DNA of 9,326 nt, taken from contig USFC01000061.1 of the NCBI GenBank assembly GCA_900553865.1, positions 1 to 9,326 on the forward strand, given 5' to 3'. Made by a program: the position numbers and the translations under genes. A model generated the notes under the pieces. It was not told where the DNA came from. It ran no database searches and saw only the letters and a list, made by a program, of their open reading frames with translations. This stretch comes from an uncultured Clostridium sp. Its GTDB lineage: Bacteria; Bacillota; Clostridia; TANB77; CAG-508. Shown here piece after piece: positions 1 to 7,121 of the stretch (positions are counted from its first letter, which is position 1; every line of letters starts with the position of its first letter).

Positions 1-460
1 CAATAATAGCCCATCCCATTACTAAATAGCATATCATAGACATTTTCTTGTATTTTTCAAGATTAATTGAGTTTAGTACTATTCCTAAAACAGCAGCACC
101 TAAAACTATTCCAAATAAAGTCCATCCCAAAGCTCCATGTAATGTTACTAATGTGTATGGTACATATGTTCCAAATATAAGTAAAAAAATACTACAATGA
201 TCAAAAATCCTGAATACTTTTTTAGCTGTTATATTTGGCTTAAAACTATGATATAAAGTTGACATTAAATATAATATTATCATAAAACTTCCATATAATG
301 ACGAACTTACAACCCCTACTGCACTGCCATCAGATGCTGATTTTACTATACATAACACCATTCCAGCTATTGCAAGCAATACTCCTATTCCGTGTGATAT
401 TGCACTCATAAGCTCTTCTGAAAGAGTATATCTTGGTTTTATTACTAATTCATTTTCCAT
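1..460 (-). CDS. Hemolysin III / PAQR family membrane protein, 3' end outside the window
   Basis: Reading on the minus strand from ATG 460-458 gives 153 residues with no stop before the window edge, so the C-terminal quarter is missing (family members are about 210-220 residues). Family signatures are visible: SAISHG near residue 19, STLYHS near residue 67 (H71) and the FDH pair near 87-88. In PAQR/HlyIII proteins the conserved Ser, His and Asp residues, with C-terminal histidines, are thought to form a metal-bound site in the membrane. Hydrophobic segments lie roughly at 20-40, 48-70, 84-100, 105-128 and from 138 on. The start is supported by AGGAAG about 9 bases upstream. Despite the name, haemolysis is unproven for most members; roles in membrane-lipid homeostasis have been proposed. 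The family call is firm, the physiological role is not. Confidence 0.88.
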   Translation of the reverse strand, partial: MENELVIKPRYTLSEELMSAISHGIGVLLAIAGMVLCIVKSASDGSAVGVVSSSLYGSFMIILYLMSTLYHSFKPNITAKKVFRIFDHCSIFLLIFGTYVPYTLVTLHGALGWTLFGIVLGAAVLGIVLNSINLEKYKKMSMICYLVMGWAII

Positions 461-649
461 AATTAAAAGTCTTCCTTTCTTTTATTATCTTTTGAAATTG
501 TTGTTATTAATAAATTGTTTTATTTTCTTGGATATAATAGCACTTTTTTTACTTTCTTAAAAGAGATATTATAAAACTTTCTCATAAAATTCACCTACTG
601 TTCATAATCTATGGCTATTTGAAATTTGTAAAAAATTTTCAAAAAAGTA

Positions 650-678
650 TTGACATTTATTTTATATTGGATTACAAT
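650..678 (+). promoter_or_regulatory. Sigma-A-type promoter of the tRNA-Gly gene
   Basis: TTGACA (650-655, perfect -35) is followed after 17 bases by TACAAT (673-678). The expected start of transcription is about 20 bases before the mature tRNA 5' end, leaving a short leader for RNase P to remove. Confidence 0.85.
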
Positions 679-706
679 AATAATCGTTCTAAGGAGCAGA
701 CTAAAT

Positions 707-780
<74 letters not shown>

Positions 781-787
781 ATACTGC

Positions 788-833
788 GAACCCATGTTGA
801 AATAAGTTAATTTCGATATGGTGTTCTTTTTTT
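788..833 (+). terminator. Rho-independent terminator of the tRNA-Gly unit
   Basis: The arm GAACCCATGTTGAAAT (788-803) pairs with ATTTCGATATGGTGTTC (810-826) over 16 pairs, with one bulged T and G-U pairs, around a 6-base loop. A run of seven T follows directly (827-833). It starts 7 bases after the tRNA CCA end. Confidence 0.88.
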
Positions 834-923
834 GTTTTTCTATTGCATTATGGGAAAAGGAGAAAAAGAAATAACATATTTAAAACTTACAAGCAGCATA
901 ATAAACTATGTTATTATAGTGTT

Positions 924-1931
924 TTAAATATTTTTAAGTTCCTTTACAAGGAATTTATTTGTTTCTATTATTGCTAAAATAAAATTGCAGCTATTAACTA
1001 CCTTTTCTTCATCTTCTTCATCGAGTTTGCTTTCTATATAAAAAGATAAAAAATCTTTATAATATAACCTAGTACAAATTCTATCTTGAAAAATATTTAC
1101 CTCTAAATTTATATTCTTTTCAGCCAATTCAATAAAATATTCCATCATTCTATTAGTAAAATATTTGCCTAATAAATCGATGTTATTGGTGTGTATTTCA
1201 TAATATTGGTTAAATTCTTCATTGGATAATTGAACTGTATTTTTTAGTTTTAAACTGCCTAATTTTTTATTACGAATCCTTATAGATAGAGGAAGGTCAA
1301 AATCAAGTTTATAATTGCTGGCTATACCATAAAATAATGTAGAATACAAAAAACCATAAAGATTACGCTCTTTAAATTTAGAATGGACTTTTGAAATAGT
1401 TAAGTTTGGTTCATCGCTTAAACTAATGTTATCTGTTGAAAAATATAATTCATGATTAGCAGAAAATCCCATATTGTCATAAATTTCTTGAGGCATACCA
1501 AAATTATGGTCATATTTACTATTAGGAACTATGTGCTCGATTATAGGTTTGCAAATTAATTCACAAAATACATAATTATATTCGTTTTTATATTTAGTAG
1601 AAATGGTTAAATTAAAGTTTTTTTGTATTGATTTTCTAGGAAATACTACAATTTGGTATATTAATGCTATAAAAGCTATTAGCAGACCAATTGGTAATAT
1701 AATATAAACAACGATTTTAGGATTAGTAAGCATAACTGGTAGTAGTAAAGTAACCGACAAAGTAGAAATTATGTTACGAATAATATCATACAAACGATAA
1801 GAAACTATAGACTTTGCAAAAGAAAAATCAGTAGCAGCATTTTCTCTATTTACTTCTTTTTTCTTTACTTCTAATAAGGTATAATTTTCATTATATAGTT
1901 TTTGGTATAATTCTCTTATCTCTTTTGACAT
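924..1931 (-). CDS. DUF3137-like membrane protein, 335 aa
   Basis: A lysine- and glutamate-rich N-terminus (1-45) is followed by two membrane segments (about 50-69 and 73-97) and a soluble domain of about 235 residues. That domain follows the DUF3137 plan: a central stretch with a YGFLYST segment, a predicted strand region, then a block reading EEFNQYYEIHTNN around 237-249 and LGKYFTNRMMEYFIELAEK after it. This resembles the family's 'eFek.F.VyS.d...a.yiLTp.f.erl.el' pattern. The assignment rests on recalled family pattern. No enzymatic function is known for this family, and none is evident from motifs here. GGAGG lies 7 bases before the start. The gene has its own transcript, diverging from the membrane gene at 2111. 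The long acidic patch LDEEDEEK near the C-terminus is notable. Confidence 0.7.
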   Translation of the reverse strand: MSKEIRELYQKLYNENYTLLEVKKKEVNRENAATDFSFAKSIVSYRLYDIIRNIISTLSVTLLLPVMLTNPKIVVYIILPIGLLIAFIALIYQIVVFPRKSIQKNFNLTISTKYKNEYNYVFCELICKPIIEHIVPNSKYDHNFGMPQEIYDNMGFSANHELYFSTDNISLSDEPNLTISKVHSKFKERNLYGFLYSTLFYGIASNYKLDFDLPLSIRIRNKKLGSLKLKNTVQLSNEEFNQYYEIHTNNIDLLGKYFTNRMMEYFIELAEKNINLEVNIFQDRICTRLYYKDFLSFYIESKLDEEDEEKVVNSCNFILAIIETNKFLVKELKNI

Positions 1932-1964
1932 TTGTTTACCTCCAAAGTTTATACTGTTTTACTT

Positions 1965-1992
1965 AGTCTATCATAAAAACTTTTTTTGTCAA
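1965..1992 (-). promoter_or_regulatory. Putative promoter of the DUF3137-like gene
   Basis: On the minus strand TTGACA (1992-1987) is followed after 16 bases by TAGACT (1970-1965). The -35 is perfect; the -10 matches 4 of 6 positions. It lies about 35 bases upstream of the start codon, with GGAGG in between. Confidence 0.5.
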
Positions 1993-2051
1993 TAGTCAGC
2001 CATTTTAGCTGCTATGAGGACGAAGCTTTGGATACACTTTGATAAAAGGTA

Positions 2052-2080
2052 TTGTGAAAATAAAACAATAATGATAAAAT
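2052..2080 (+). promoter_or_regulatory. Putative promoter of the five-helix membrane gene
   Basis: TTGTGA (2052-2057), 17 bases, TAAAAT (2075-2080). It is followed about 20 bases later by the ribosome binding site AAGGAGAT and the ATG at 2111. The -35 is imperfect, and the surrounding AT-richness makes chance matches likely. Confidence 0.45.
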
Positions 2081-2110
2081 ATATTAAAAATATTGTAAGG
2101 AGATAGAAAA

Positions 2111-3025
2111 ATGGATTATATTGAAAACAATGATACAGGAAAATTTACTAAGAAATTTATAGGAAACTATATTATAGGAGCAATTTTAATTGGTATAGTT
2201 ATTAGTATTATCAGTGAAGTATTATCGAAAATTTTACCTACACAACTTCAACTGATTGCTAACTTTTTACTAGCTATTTTTGGATTTTGGAAGGTAAGCT
2301 CATCAGCAATAGAAACGAGCTTAAAGGAAGCAAATATAACTTCGTATAATCTTGATAAAGTTTTAAAAAATATTTTTATTTTTTTAATCATTTTATTAGT
2401 AATAAATATTTTATTTACATATATGTCATTTAAGTTTTCAACTCGTATTTTATCAGGATTAACAAATGATTTAACAAGAAACTTGATAATAAATATAGTT
2501 GCAACAATAATACAATATGCAATGATAATGTTATTCTGCAAGAACAAGTTAGAAGAATTAGTAGTAGGAAAAGAAATAAATAAAACTTTATATATAGTTA
2601 CTCTAATAATTGCTGTTATAATTTTATGTTTAAGTATGATTTCAAACAATAATAGTAATATTAGTGAATCAACTAATACTGCTAATAATACAAATTCGAA
2701 AATAGAAAATAAATATTCTAATGCTAAATGGGTAGAAGTTAGTTGCTCAAACAGTACAAATGTGGATTCCAATATTGCAAAAGTACATGTAAGTCTAGGA
2801 CATTATAAAGAAAACACTGTTGAAAAATATAAAGTAGTAAAAATTGTTTGTACAATTTATAAAAAAAGCACTAATGAAATTATAGGGAAAAGTGAAAATT
2901 ATTATGAAGATGTGGAATTGAAATATGGTTATTTTAGTTTTAGCGAAAATATAAGTGTAAAACTTTCAAAATATGTAGGAAATGACTTTTCTTCTAAAAT
3001 TGAAGCATACGGGATACCTGAATAA
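2111..3025 (+). CDS. Unrecognised five-helix membrane protein with an outer C-terminal domain, 304 aa
   Basis: I do not recognise this family. Membrane segments are visible at about 17-38, 45-64, 86-107, 124-143 and 160-177. They are followed by a low-complexity linker rich in Asn, Ser and Thr (about 178-204) and a soluble domain of about 100 residues with alternating polar and hydrophobic strands (205-304). With five helices, the linker and domain probably face outward. The strand pattern around VVKIVCTIYKKSTNEIIGKS loosely recalls Ig-like or FxLYD domains, but too weakly to assign. The start is well supported by AAGGAGAT, 6 bases before the ATG. The ATPase gene follows after 60 bases on the same strand with no obvious terminator between, so co-transcription is possible. 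The linker is as AT-rich as the rest of the gene. Confidence 0.8.
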   Translation: MDYIENNDTGKFTKKFIGNYIIGAILIGIVISIISEVLSKILPTQLQLIANFLLAIFGFWKVSSSAIETSLKEANITSYNLDKVLKNIFIFLIILLVINILFTYMSFKFSTRILSGLTNDLTRNLIINIVATIIQYAMIMLFCKNKLEELVVGKEINKTLYIVTLIIAVIILCLSMISNNNSNISESTNTANNTNSKIENKYSNAKWVEVSCSNSTNVDSNIAKVHVSLGHYKENTVEKYKVVKIVCTIYKKSTNEIIGKSENYYEDVELKYGYFSFSENISVKLSKYVGNDFSSKIEAYGIPE

Positions 3026-3085
3026 TACCATATAAACCACGATTGGATTATATTTAGTTTATATTTTTTGTAAAGAGGTGTAAAT

Positions 3086-5116
3086 ATGAGTGATTCAAAA
3101 GAAAATGTTGATGTGTTAAAAATGTATGGAGAAGACAGTACTACACAAAGAGATGAATTTTTAAAAAAGCATAACTTAAATGAAGAAGGACTTACTAATA
3201 AACAAGCAGAAGTTAATATTAAGAAATTTGGCCTTAACGAAACAAAAAAGGCTAAACCTAAGAAGTGGTATAATTATTTATTACAAAGTTTACTAACACC
3301 TTTTAACTGCATTTTAATTGGTATTTCAATTATCTTAATATATACAGATATATATTTAGCAATAGAACCAAGCTATGCAAATATAATAGTTATAGCAATT
3401 TTAGTTACAGCAAGTACATTGTTAGACTTTTTCGAGTCATATAGGTCTAATAAAGCAGCAGAAAAATTAAGGGAGATAGTTGAAACAACTACTACAGTTA
3501 TTAGAGATAACAAAGAAATAAATATACCAGTTAAAAATGTAACCTTAGGAGACATTGTTTTATTGTCTGCTGGAAGTATTATACCGGCTGATTTAAGAAT
3601 AATCGAATCAAAAGACTTATATGTAGGACAGGCTTCATTAACGGGAGAATCAGATAATATAAAGAAAACTGTTGAATTAGAAAACAATCAAGAAGGATTA
3701 GACAGCATATCAGACTTTGATAATATTTGTTTTATGGGTACAAATGTTATATCTGGTTCGGCAAAAGGTGTTGTAATAAAAGTTGGAGATTCAACATATT
3801 TTGGAAAAATAGCAAATACCGTAACTTCTGGAAAAGAAAAAACAGCATTTCAAAAAGGAATCGAAAGTATAAGTAAATTATTAATTAGAATTATGATATT
3901 TATGATTCCAATAGTATTTTTAATAAATGTGGAAAAACATGATATTATTCTAGCATTTACTTTTGCTGTTGCAATAGCCATTTGCATAACACCACTATTG
4001 TTACCTGTTATTCTGTCTTCAAGTTTATCTAAAGGTGCTGTGAGAATGTCAAAAAAGAAGACTATTGTTAAGAAGTTAGATTCAATTCAAAACTTTGGAG
4101 CAATGAACATATTCTGTACAGACAAGACAGGAACATTGACAGAAGATAAGATTGTTCTGGAAAGATACTTGAATGTAAATGGAGAAGAAGATTTTGATAT
4201 TTTAAAATATGCTTTTTTAAATGCTTATTTGCAAACAGGGCTAAAGAGTAATATAGATGAGGCAGTAGTTGCTAAAGCTAAAACTCTTGGAATTGAGAAT
4301 AGTGTAGAAAAATATAAAAAAATAGATGAGATTCCTTTTGACTTTTCTCGTAGGTGTTTATCTGTAGCTGTAGAAATTGATAATAAAGATGAATTAATAA
4401 CCAAAGGTGCTGTTGAAGAAATTCTAAATATTTGTACAACATTTGAATATAAGGGACAAACGGAAAAACTTACAAATGAAAAAACAGAAAAGATGAAAAA
4501 AATTTGCAAAGACTTAAATGAGGAAGGCTTTAGAGTTGTTGCTATCAGTAAAAAAAATACAACTAATAAAAAAGATTTTAATAGCACTGATGAAAAAGAC
4601 ATGACTTTATTAGGTTTTATTGGTTTTCTTGATCCACCAAAGGAAAGTGCAAAAGAAGCAATAGAAGGTTTAAACAATGCAGGAATAAGAGTTATGGTTC
4701 TTACAGGTGATAATGTTGAAGTTACAAGATGTGTTTGTAATAAAGCTGGAATATATTCTAAAAAAATCATAACAGGAAATAAAATAGATACATTATCAGA
4801 TGTGGCATTATCAAGATTATTAAAAAGAAATAATATATTTGCAAAACTTTCTCCAATACAAAAAGCAAGGATTGTTAGAGTTTTAAAACAAAATGGAAAT
4901 GTTGTAGGATATATGGGAGATGGAATAAACGATAGTCCAGCGTTAACAAATTCCGATGTTGGAATTTCTGTTGATACTGCAGTTGATATAGCAAAAGAAA
5001 CTGCGGATATTATATTACTTGAAAAAGACCTTAATGTACTACTAGATGGTGTAATGGAGCGGAAGAAAAACATATGTAAATTTAATGAAATATATAAAAA
5101 TGGCAACAAGTTTTAA
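3086..5116 (+). CDS. mgtA: MgtA/MgtB-type P3B Mg2+-transporting ATPase, N-terminal part of a frameshifted gene
   Basis: This part carries the cytoplasmic machinery of a P-type ATPase that imports Mg2+. It has an N-terminal tail, M1 and M2 (about 64-87 and 98-116), and the actuator motif TGES (186-189). M4 contains ITPLLLP (301-307). The phosphorylation motif DKTGT has acceptor D346, TGDN is at 540-543, and the hinge GDGIND is at 611-616. The stretch IVKKLDSIQNFGAMNIFCTDKTGTLTEDKIVLE is distinctive of the P3B group. AGAGGTG sits 5 bases before the start. The last 18 residues (after E658) are an out-of-frame tail caused by one extra base near 5060, so this product would lack M5-M10 and should not transport. 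In M4 the usual TPEMLP reads TPLLLP, so the Glu is replaced by Leu. The 60-base upstream gap is too short for an M-box riboswitch. The class call is firm; the ion is inferred from the class. Confidence 0.9.
   Translation: MSDSKENVDVLKMYGEDSTTQRDEFLKKHNLNEEGLTNKQAEVNIKKFGLNETKKAKPKKWYNYLLQSLLTPFNCILIGISIILIYTDIYLAIEPSYANIIVIAILVTASTLLDFFESYRSNKAAEKLREIVETTTTVIRDNKEINIPVKNVTLGDIVLLSAGSIIPADLRIIESKDLYVGQASLTGESDNIKKTVELENNQEGLDSISDFDNICFMGTNVISGSAKGVVIKVGDSTYFGKIANTVTSGKEKTAFQKGIESISKLLIRIMIFMIPIVFLINVEKHDIILAFTFAVAIAICITPLLLPVILSSSLSKGAVRMSKKKTIVKKLDSIQNFGAMNIFCTDKTGTLTEDKIVLERYLNVNGEEDFDILKYAFLNAYLQTGLKSNIDEAVVAKAKTLGIENSVEKYKKIDEIPFDFSRRCLSVAVEIDNKDELITKGAVEEILNICTTFEYKGQTEKLTNEKTEKMKKICKDLNEEGFRVVAISKKNTTNKKDFNSTDEKDMTLLGFIGFLDPPKESAKEAIEGLNNAGIRVMVLTGDNVEVTRCVCNKAGIYSKKIITGNKIDTLSDVALSRLLKRNNIFAKLSPIQKARIVRVLKQNGNVVGYMGDGINDSPALTNSDVGISVDTAVDIAKETADIILLEKDLNVLLDGVMERKKNICKFNEIYKNGNKF
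5057..5063 (+). other. Frameshift site in the Mg2+ ATPase gene (one extra base, probably C5060)
   Basis: The upstream frame reads ...GVME then RKKNIC..., which matches nothing. Leaving out C5060 between GAG (5057-5059) and GGA (5061-5063) gives EGRKTYVNLMKYIKM. This is the standard P-type junction before M5 (EGR..., then KYIKM) and runs straight into the downstream frame. The joined protein is 658 + 209 = 867 residues, a normal size for MgtA. There is no homopolymer, slippery heptamer or strong hairpin here, so programmed frameshifting is unlikely. Real mutation or sequence error remain. Confidence 0.85.
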
Positions 5117-5690
5117 CTTTGGGGAAGTAGTTTCAGTAATTATTGCAAGCATTGTACTACCATTTTTACCTGAAACACCAATTCAATTATTAGTAGAGGG
5201 ATTATTATATGATTTTGGACAAATGACAATTCCATTTGACAATGTAGATAAAGAATTGATTAGAAAGCCAAAAAAATTAAATATAAAAAGCTTAAAAAGG
5301 TTTATGTTTTTTATGGGGCCTGTAAGCTCACTATTTGATATAGTTGTATTTTTACTATTATGGTTTGTTTTCACAGTTAGAGATGTTACACACTTTCAAA
5401 CAATATGGTTCACTTACAGTATAGTATCAAATTTAATAGGAATGCACATTATAAGAACGGCAAAAACACCATTTATACAAAGTAATGCACATAAAGCTGT
5501 TTATATATCTTCAATTTTGTTAATTATAATAGGAATTTTAGTACCATTCACGCCTCTAGGAACTGCAATAGGCTTAGCACCAATTGCATTAAAATATATT
5601 TTCATGATATTTGGAGTCACATTCTTATATTGTATTGTAGCAAGTTATGCAAAGAAAATTTATATAAAGAAATATAAAGAATGGATATAG
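5085..5690 (+). CDS. mgtA: MgtA/MgtB-type Mg2+ ATPase, C-terminal membrane part of the frameshifted gene
   Basis: This frame encodes the C-terminal membrane domain M5-M10. M5 begins after KYIKMATSFNFGEVVSV. The following block LLYDFGQMTIPFDNVDKEL and RKPKKLN corresponds to the M6 region of MgtA, which typically reads LLYDISQ...P-D--D-EF-RKPR. GPVSSLFDI and four more hydrophobic segments follow, then a basic C-terminus. There is no ribosome binding site at the apparent ATG 5085, which is an internal Met of the KYIKM block. It is therefore a fragment of the upstream gene, overlapping its out-of-frame tail by 32 bases, and not a separate protein. The true in-frame extension begins at GGA 5061. 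The gene ends with TAG, and no clear U-tract terminator follows immediately. Confidence 0.88.
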   Translation: MKYIKMATSFNFGEVVSVIIASIVLPFLPETPIQLLVEGLLYDFGQMTIPFDNVDKELIRKPKKLNIKSLKRFMFFMGPVSSLFDIVVFLLLWFVFTVRDVTHFQTIWFTYSIVSNLIGMHIIRTAKTPFIQSNAHKAVYISSILLIIIGILVPFTPLGTAIGLAPIALKYIFMIFGVTFLYCIVASYAKKIYIKKYKEWI

Positions 5691-5757
5691 AAATAATTGA
5701 GGATAGAAAGGAATTTTAATTATCTAAAAAATAAAAAAAGAATAGTAATTGCACTAA

Positions 5758-5804
5758 ACTGCTGTCGCAGTGGTCGTTTAAGTTATAGTATAATGCTACG
5801 ACCA
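5758..5804 (+). repeat. Two adjoining dyads (possible hairpins) after the ATPase gene
   Basis: The first is ACTGC (5758-5762), loop TGTC, GCAGT (5767-5771). The second abuts it: TGGTCGT (5771-5777) pairs with ACGACCA (5798-5804) across 20 bases. Those 20 bases contain a smaller dyad with almost the same centre, TTATAGTATAA (5783-5793). The stems are locally GC-richer than their surroundings. No T-run follows either, so they are not ordinary terminators. They may be operators or a structured leader. Confidence 0.55.
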
Positions 5805-5814
5805 TAAATAACCA

Positions 5815-5844
5815 TTGATTTTAGTATAACACATACTTTATAAT
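5815..5844 (+). promoter_or_regulatory. Promoter of the GH144-like gene
   Basis: TTGATT (5815-5820), 18 bases, TATAAT (5839-5844, perfect -10). Transcription would begin near 5851. This gives a leader of only about 18 bases that contains the candidate ribosome binding site AGAGG (5851-5855). Confidence 0.6.
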
Positions 5845-5862
5845 TATTATAGAGGATGTGTT
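5828..5862 (+). promoter_or_regulatory. 35-bp near-perfect dyad over the -10 region (operator or terminator)
   Basis: AACACAT (5828-5834) is mirrored by ATGTGTT (5856-5862), and the inner bases continue to pair almost to the centre at 5845. The only faults are one A/G mismatch (5835/5855) and one G-T pair. Five T follow (5864-5868). The dyad covers the -10 box and the likely transcription start, as expected of a repressor operator. As RNA it would be a terminator-like hairpin for read-through from the ATPase gene, and it would mask AGAGG. Confidence 0.6.
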
Positions 5863-5868
5863 GTTTTT

Positions 5869-7107
5869 ATGAGATTAATTAAATGCTATGGGAAAAAACT
5901 TATATTAAAAGAACTTAAAAGGAGTTATAACTTTTTTATTAAAGAAGCTAATATTAATAAAAAAAGTTTGGGATATGGATTGATAAGAGATAAAACAATA
6001 TTAGCAAATGATATAGCAAGCATAGCTTCTGTAGGATATGGTTTAGGGGCATTGATAATTGGAGTAGAACACAAATGGATTAGTTATAAAAATGCATACA
6101 ATAGAGCCGATAAAACATTAGATACATTTATAAATTATGTAGAAAGTGAAAATGGATTTTATTATCACTTTGTAAATATGCAAAATGGTAAGAGAGAATG
6201 GAATTGTGAAATATCAATAATAGATACAGCAATATTTATATGTGGTGCAATAACAGCAGGAGAATATTTTGGAGGAGCAGTAAAGCAGAAAGCAGAAATA
6301 TTATATAAAAGAATAAATTGGGAATGGTATAGAAATAAAGATACAAATTATTTTTATATGGGATATACTCCAGAAAAAGGATTTTGGGGACATTGGGATA
6401 TGTATGCAGAGCAATTAATGTTATATATTTTAGGGACAGGTTCACCTACATTTCCAATAAATAAAAGTATGTATTATGACTTTAAAAGAAAAAAAGCAAA
6501 TTATAAAAATATAGAAGATATAATATATACATATTGTGGAACTTTATTTACATATCAATTCTCACATGCGTGGATTAATTTTAAAGATTTAAAAGATAAA
6601 GATAATATTGATTGGTTTGAAAATTCAATTAAAGCGACAAAAGCTAATAGACAATATTGCATAGACAATAAGGAGAGGTTTAAAACTTATAATGAAAATT
6701 CATGGGGACTAACAGCTTGTTTGTCTCCCAAAGGATATATAAGTTGTGGTGCAAAGCCATGTGATGTAGATTTAAATGTAGAAAATGATGGTACTGTAAC
6801 TCCATGTGGTGCAATTGGTTCAATAGTATTTACTCCAAAAGAAAGCATAAAAGCAATGGAATATTATTATAATAATTATCCTAAATTATGGGGAAAATAT
6901 GGACTTAAAGATGGATATAATTTAGAAGGATCTAAATCTTGGTTTGCAAAAGAATATATTGGAATTGATAAAGGAATAGAATTAGTAATGATAGAAAACT
7001 ATTTGAATAGTACTATATGGAATTACTTTATGAAAAATGAATATGTTCAAAAAGGATTGAAAATATTAGGATTTTCAGTGGATAACAAAAAGTATAGTTA
7101 TACATAA
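5869..7107 (+). CDS. Glucoamylase-family protein (PF10091, GH144-like), probable beta-1,2-glucan hydrolase, 412 aa
   Basis: The whole chain follows the (alpha/alpha)6-barrel family seen in endo-beta-1,2-glucanases (GH144) and in the middle of cyclic beta-1,2-glucan synthases. Family blocks in order are: SYNFFIKEAN near residue 19; DIASIASVGYGLGALIIGVEHKWIS at 48-72; GFYYHFVNMQNGKREWNCEISIIDTAIFICGA with acidic E114 and D119; FWGHWDMYAEQLMLYILGTGSPT; FTYQFSHAWINF with H233; AIGSIVFTPKES; and LWGKYGLKDGYNL...WFAKEYIGIDKG...MIENY. The chain starts just before the first barrel helix and has no signal peptide, so the enzyme appears cytoplasmic and may act on imported oligosaccharides. AGAGG lies 13 bases before the ATG, an unusually long spacing; the frame is open upstream only to 5830 with no better start. 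No transporter or phosphorylase gene is adjacent. The family is confident, the exact substrate less so. Confidence 0.82.
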   Translation: MRLIKCYGKKLILKELKRSYNFFIKEANINKKSLGYGLIRDKTILANDIASIASVGYGLGALIIGVEHKWISYKNAYNRADKTLDTFINYVESENGFYYHFVNMQNGKREWNCEISIIDTAIFICGAITAGEYFGGAVKQKAEILYKRINWEWYRNKDTNYFYMGYTPEKGFWGHWDMYAEQLMLYILGTGSPTFPINKSMYYDFKRKKANYKNIEDIIYTYCGTLFTYQFSHAWINFKDLKDKDNIDWFENSIKATKANRQYCIDNKERFKTYNENSWGLTACLSPKGYISCGAKPCDVDLNVENDGTVTPCGAIGSIVFTPKESIKAMEYYYNNYPKLWGKYGLKDGYNLEGSKSWFAKEYIGIDKGIELVMIENYLNSTIWNYFMKNEYVQKGLKILGFSVDNKKYSYT

Positions 7108-7121
7108 ATTTGCAAAAGAAT

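Noticed and set aside
898..917. Hairpin ATAATAA/TTATTAT as terminator of the DUF3137-like gene
   Set aside because: Seven A-T pairs only, with no continuous T-run on the minus strand directly after it; this is expected by chance in such AT-rich DNA.
3026..3085. M-box magnesium riboswitch before the ATPase gene
   Set aside because: Only 60 bases separate the genes, far less than the roughly 160 an M-box needs, and no matching stems are visible.
4225..5109. 294-codon minus-strand frame opposite the ATPase gene
   Set aside because: It is a mirror of the well-supported ATPase coding strand, composed of low-complexity Ser/Phe/Ile translation, with no recognisable motif. The other antisense frames are rejected for the same reason.
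5057..5116. Programmed ribosomal frameshifting in the ATPase gene
   Set aside because: There is no slippery heptamer, no stop codon placed at the shift and no strong downstream structure, and P3B ATPases are normally encoded in one frame.
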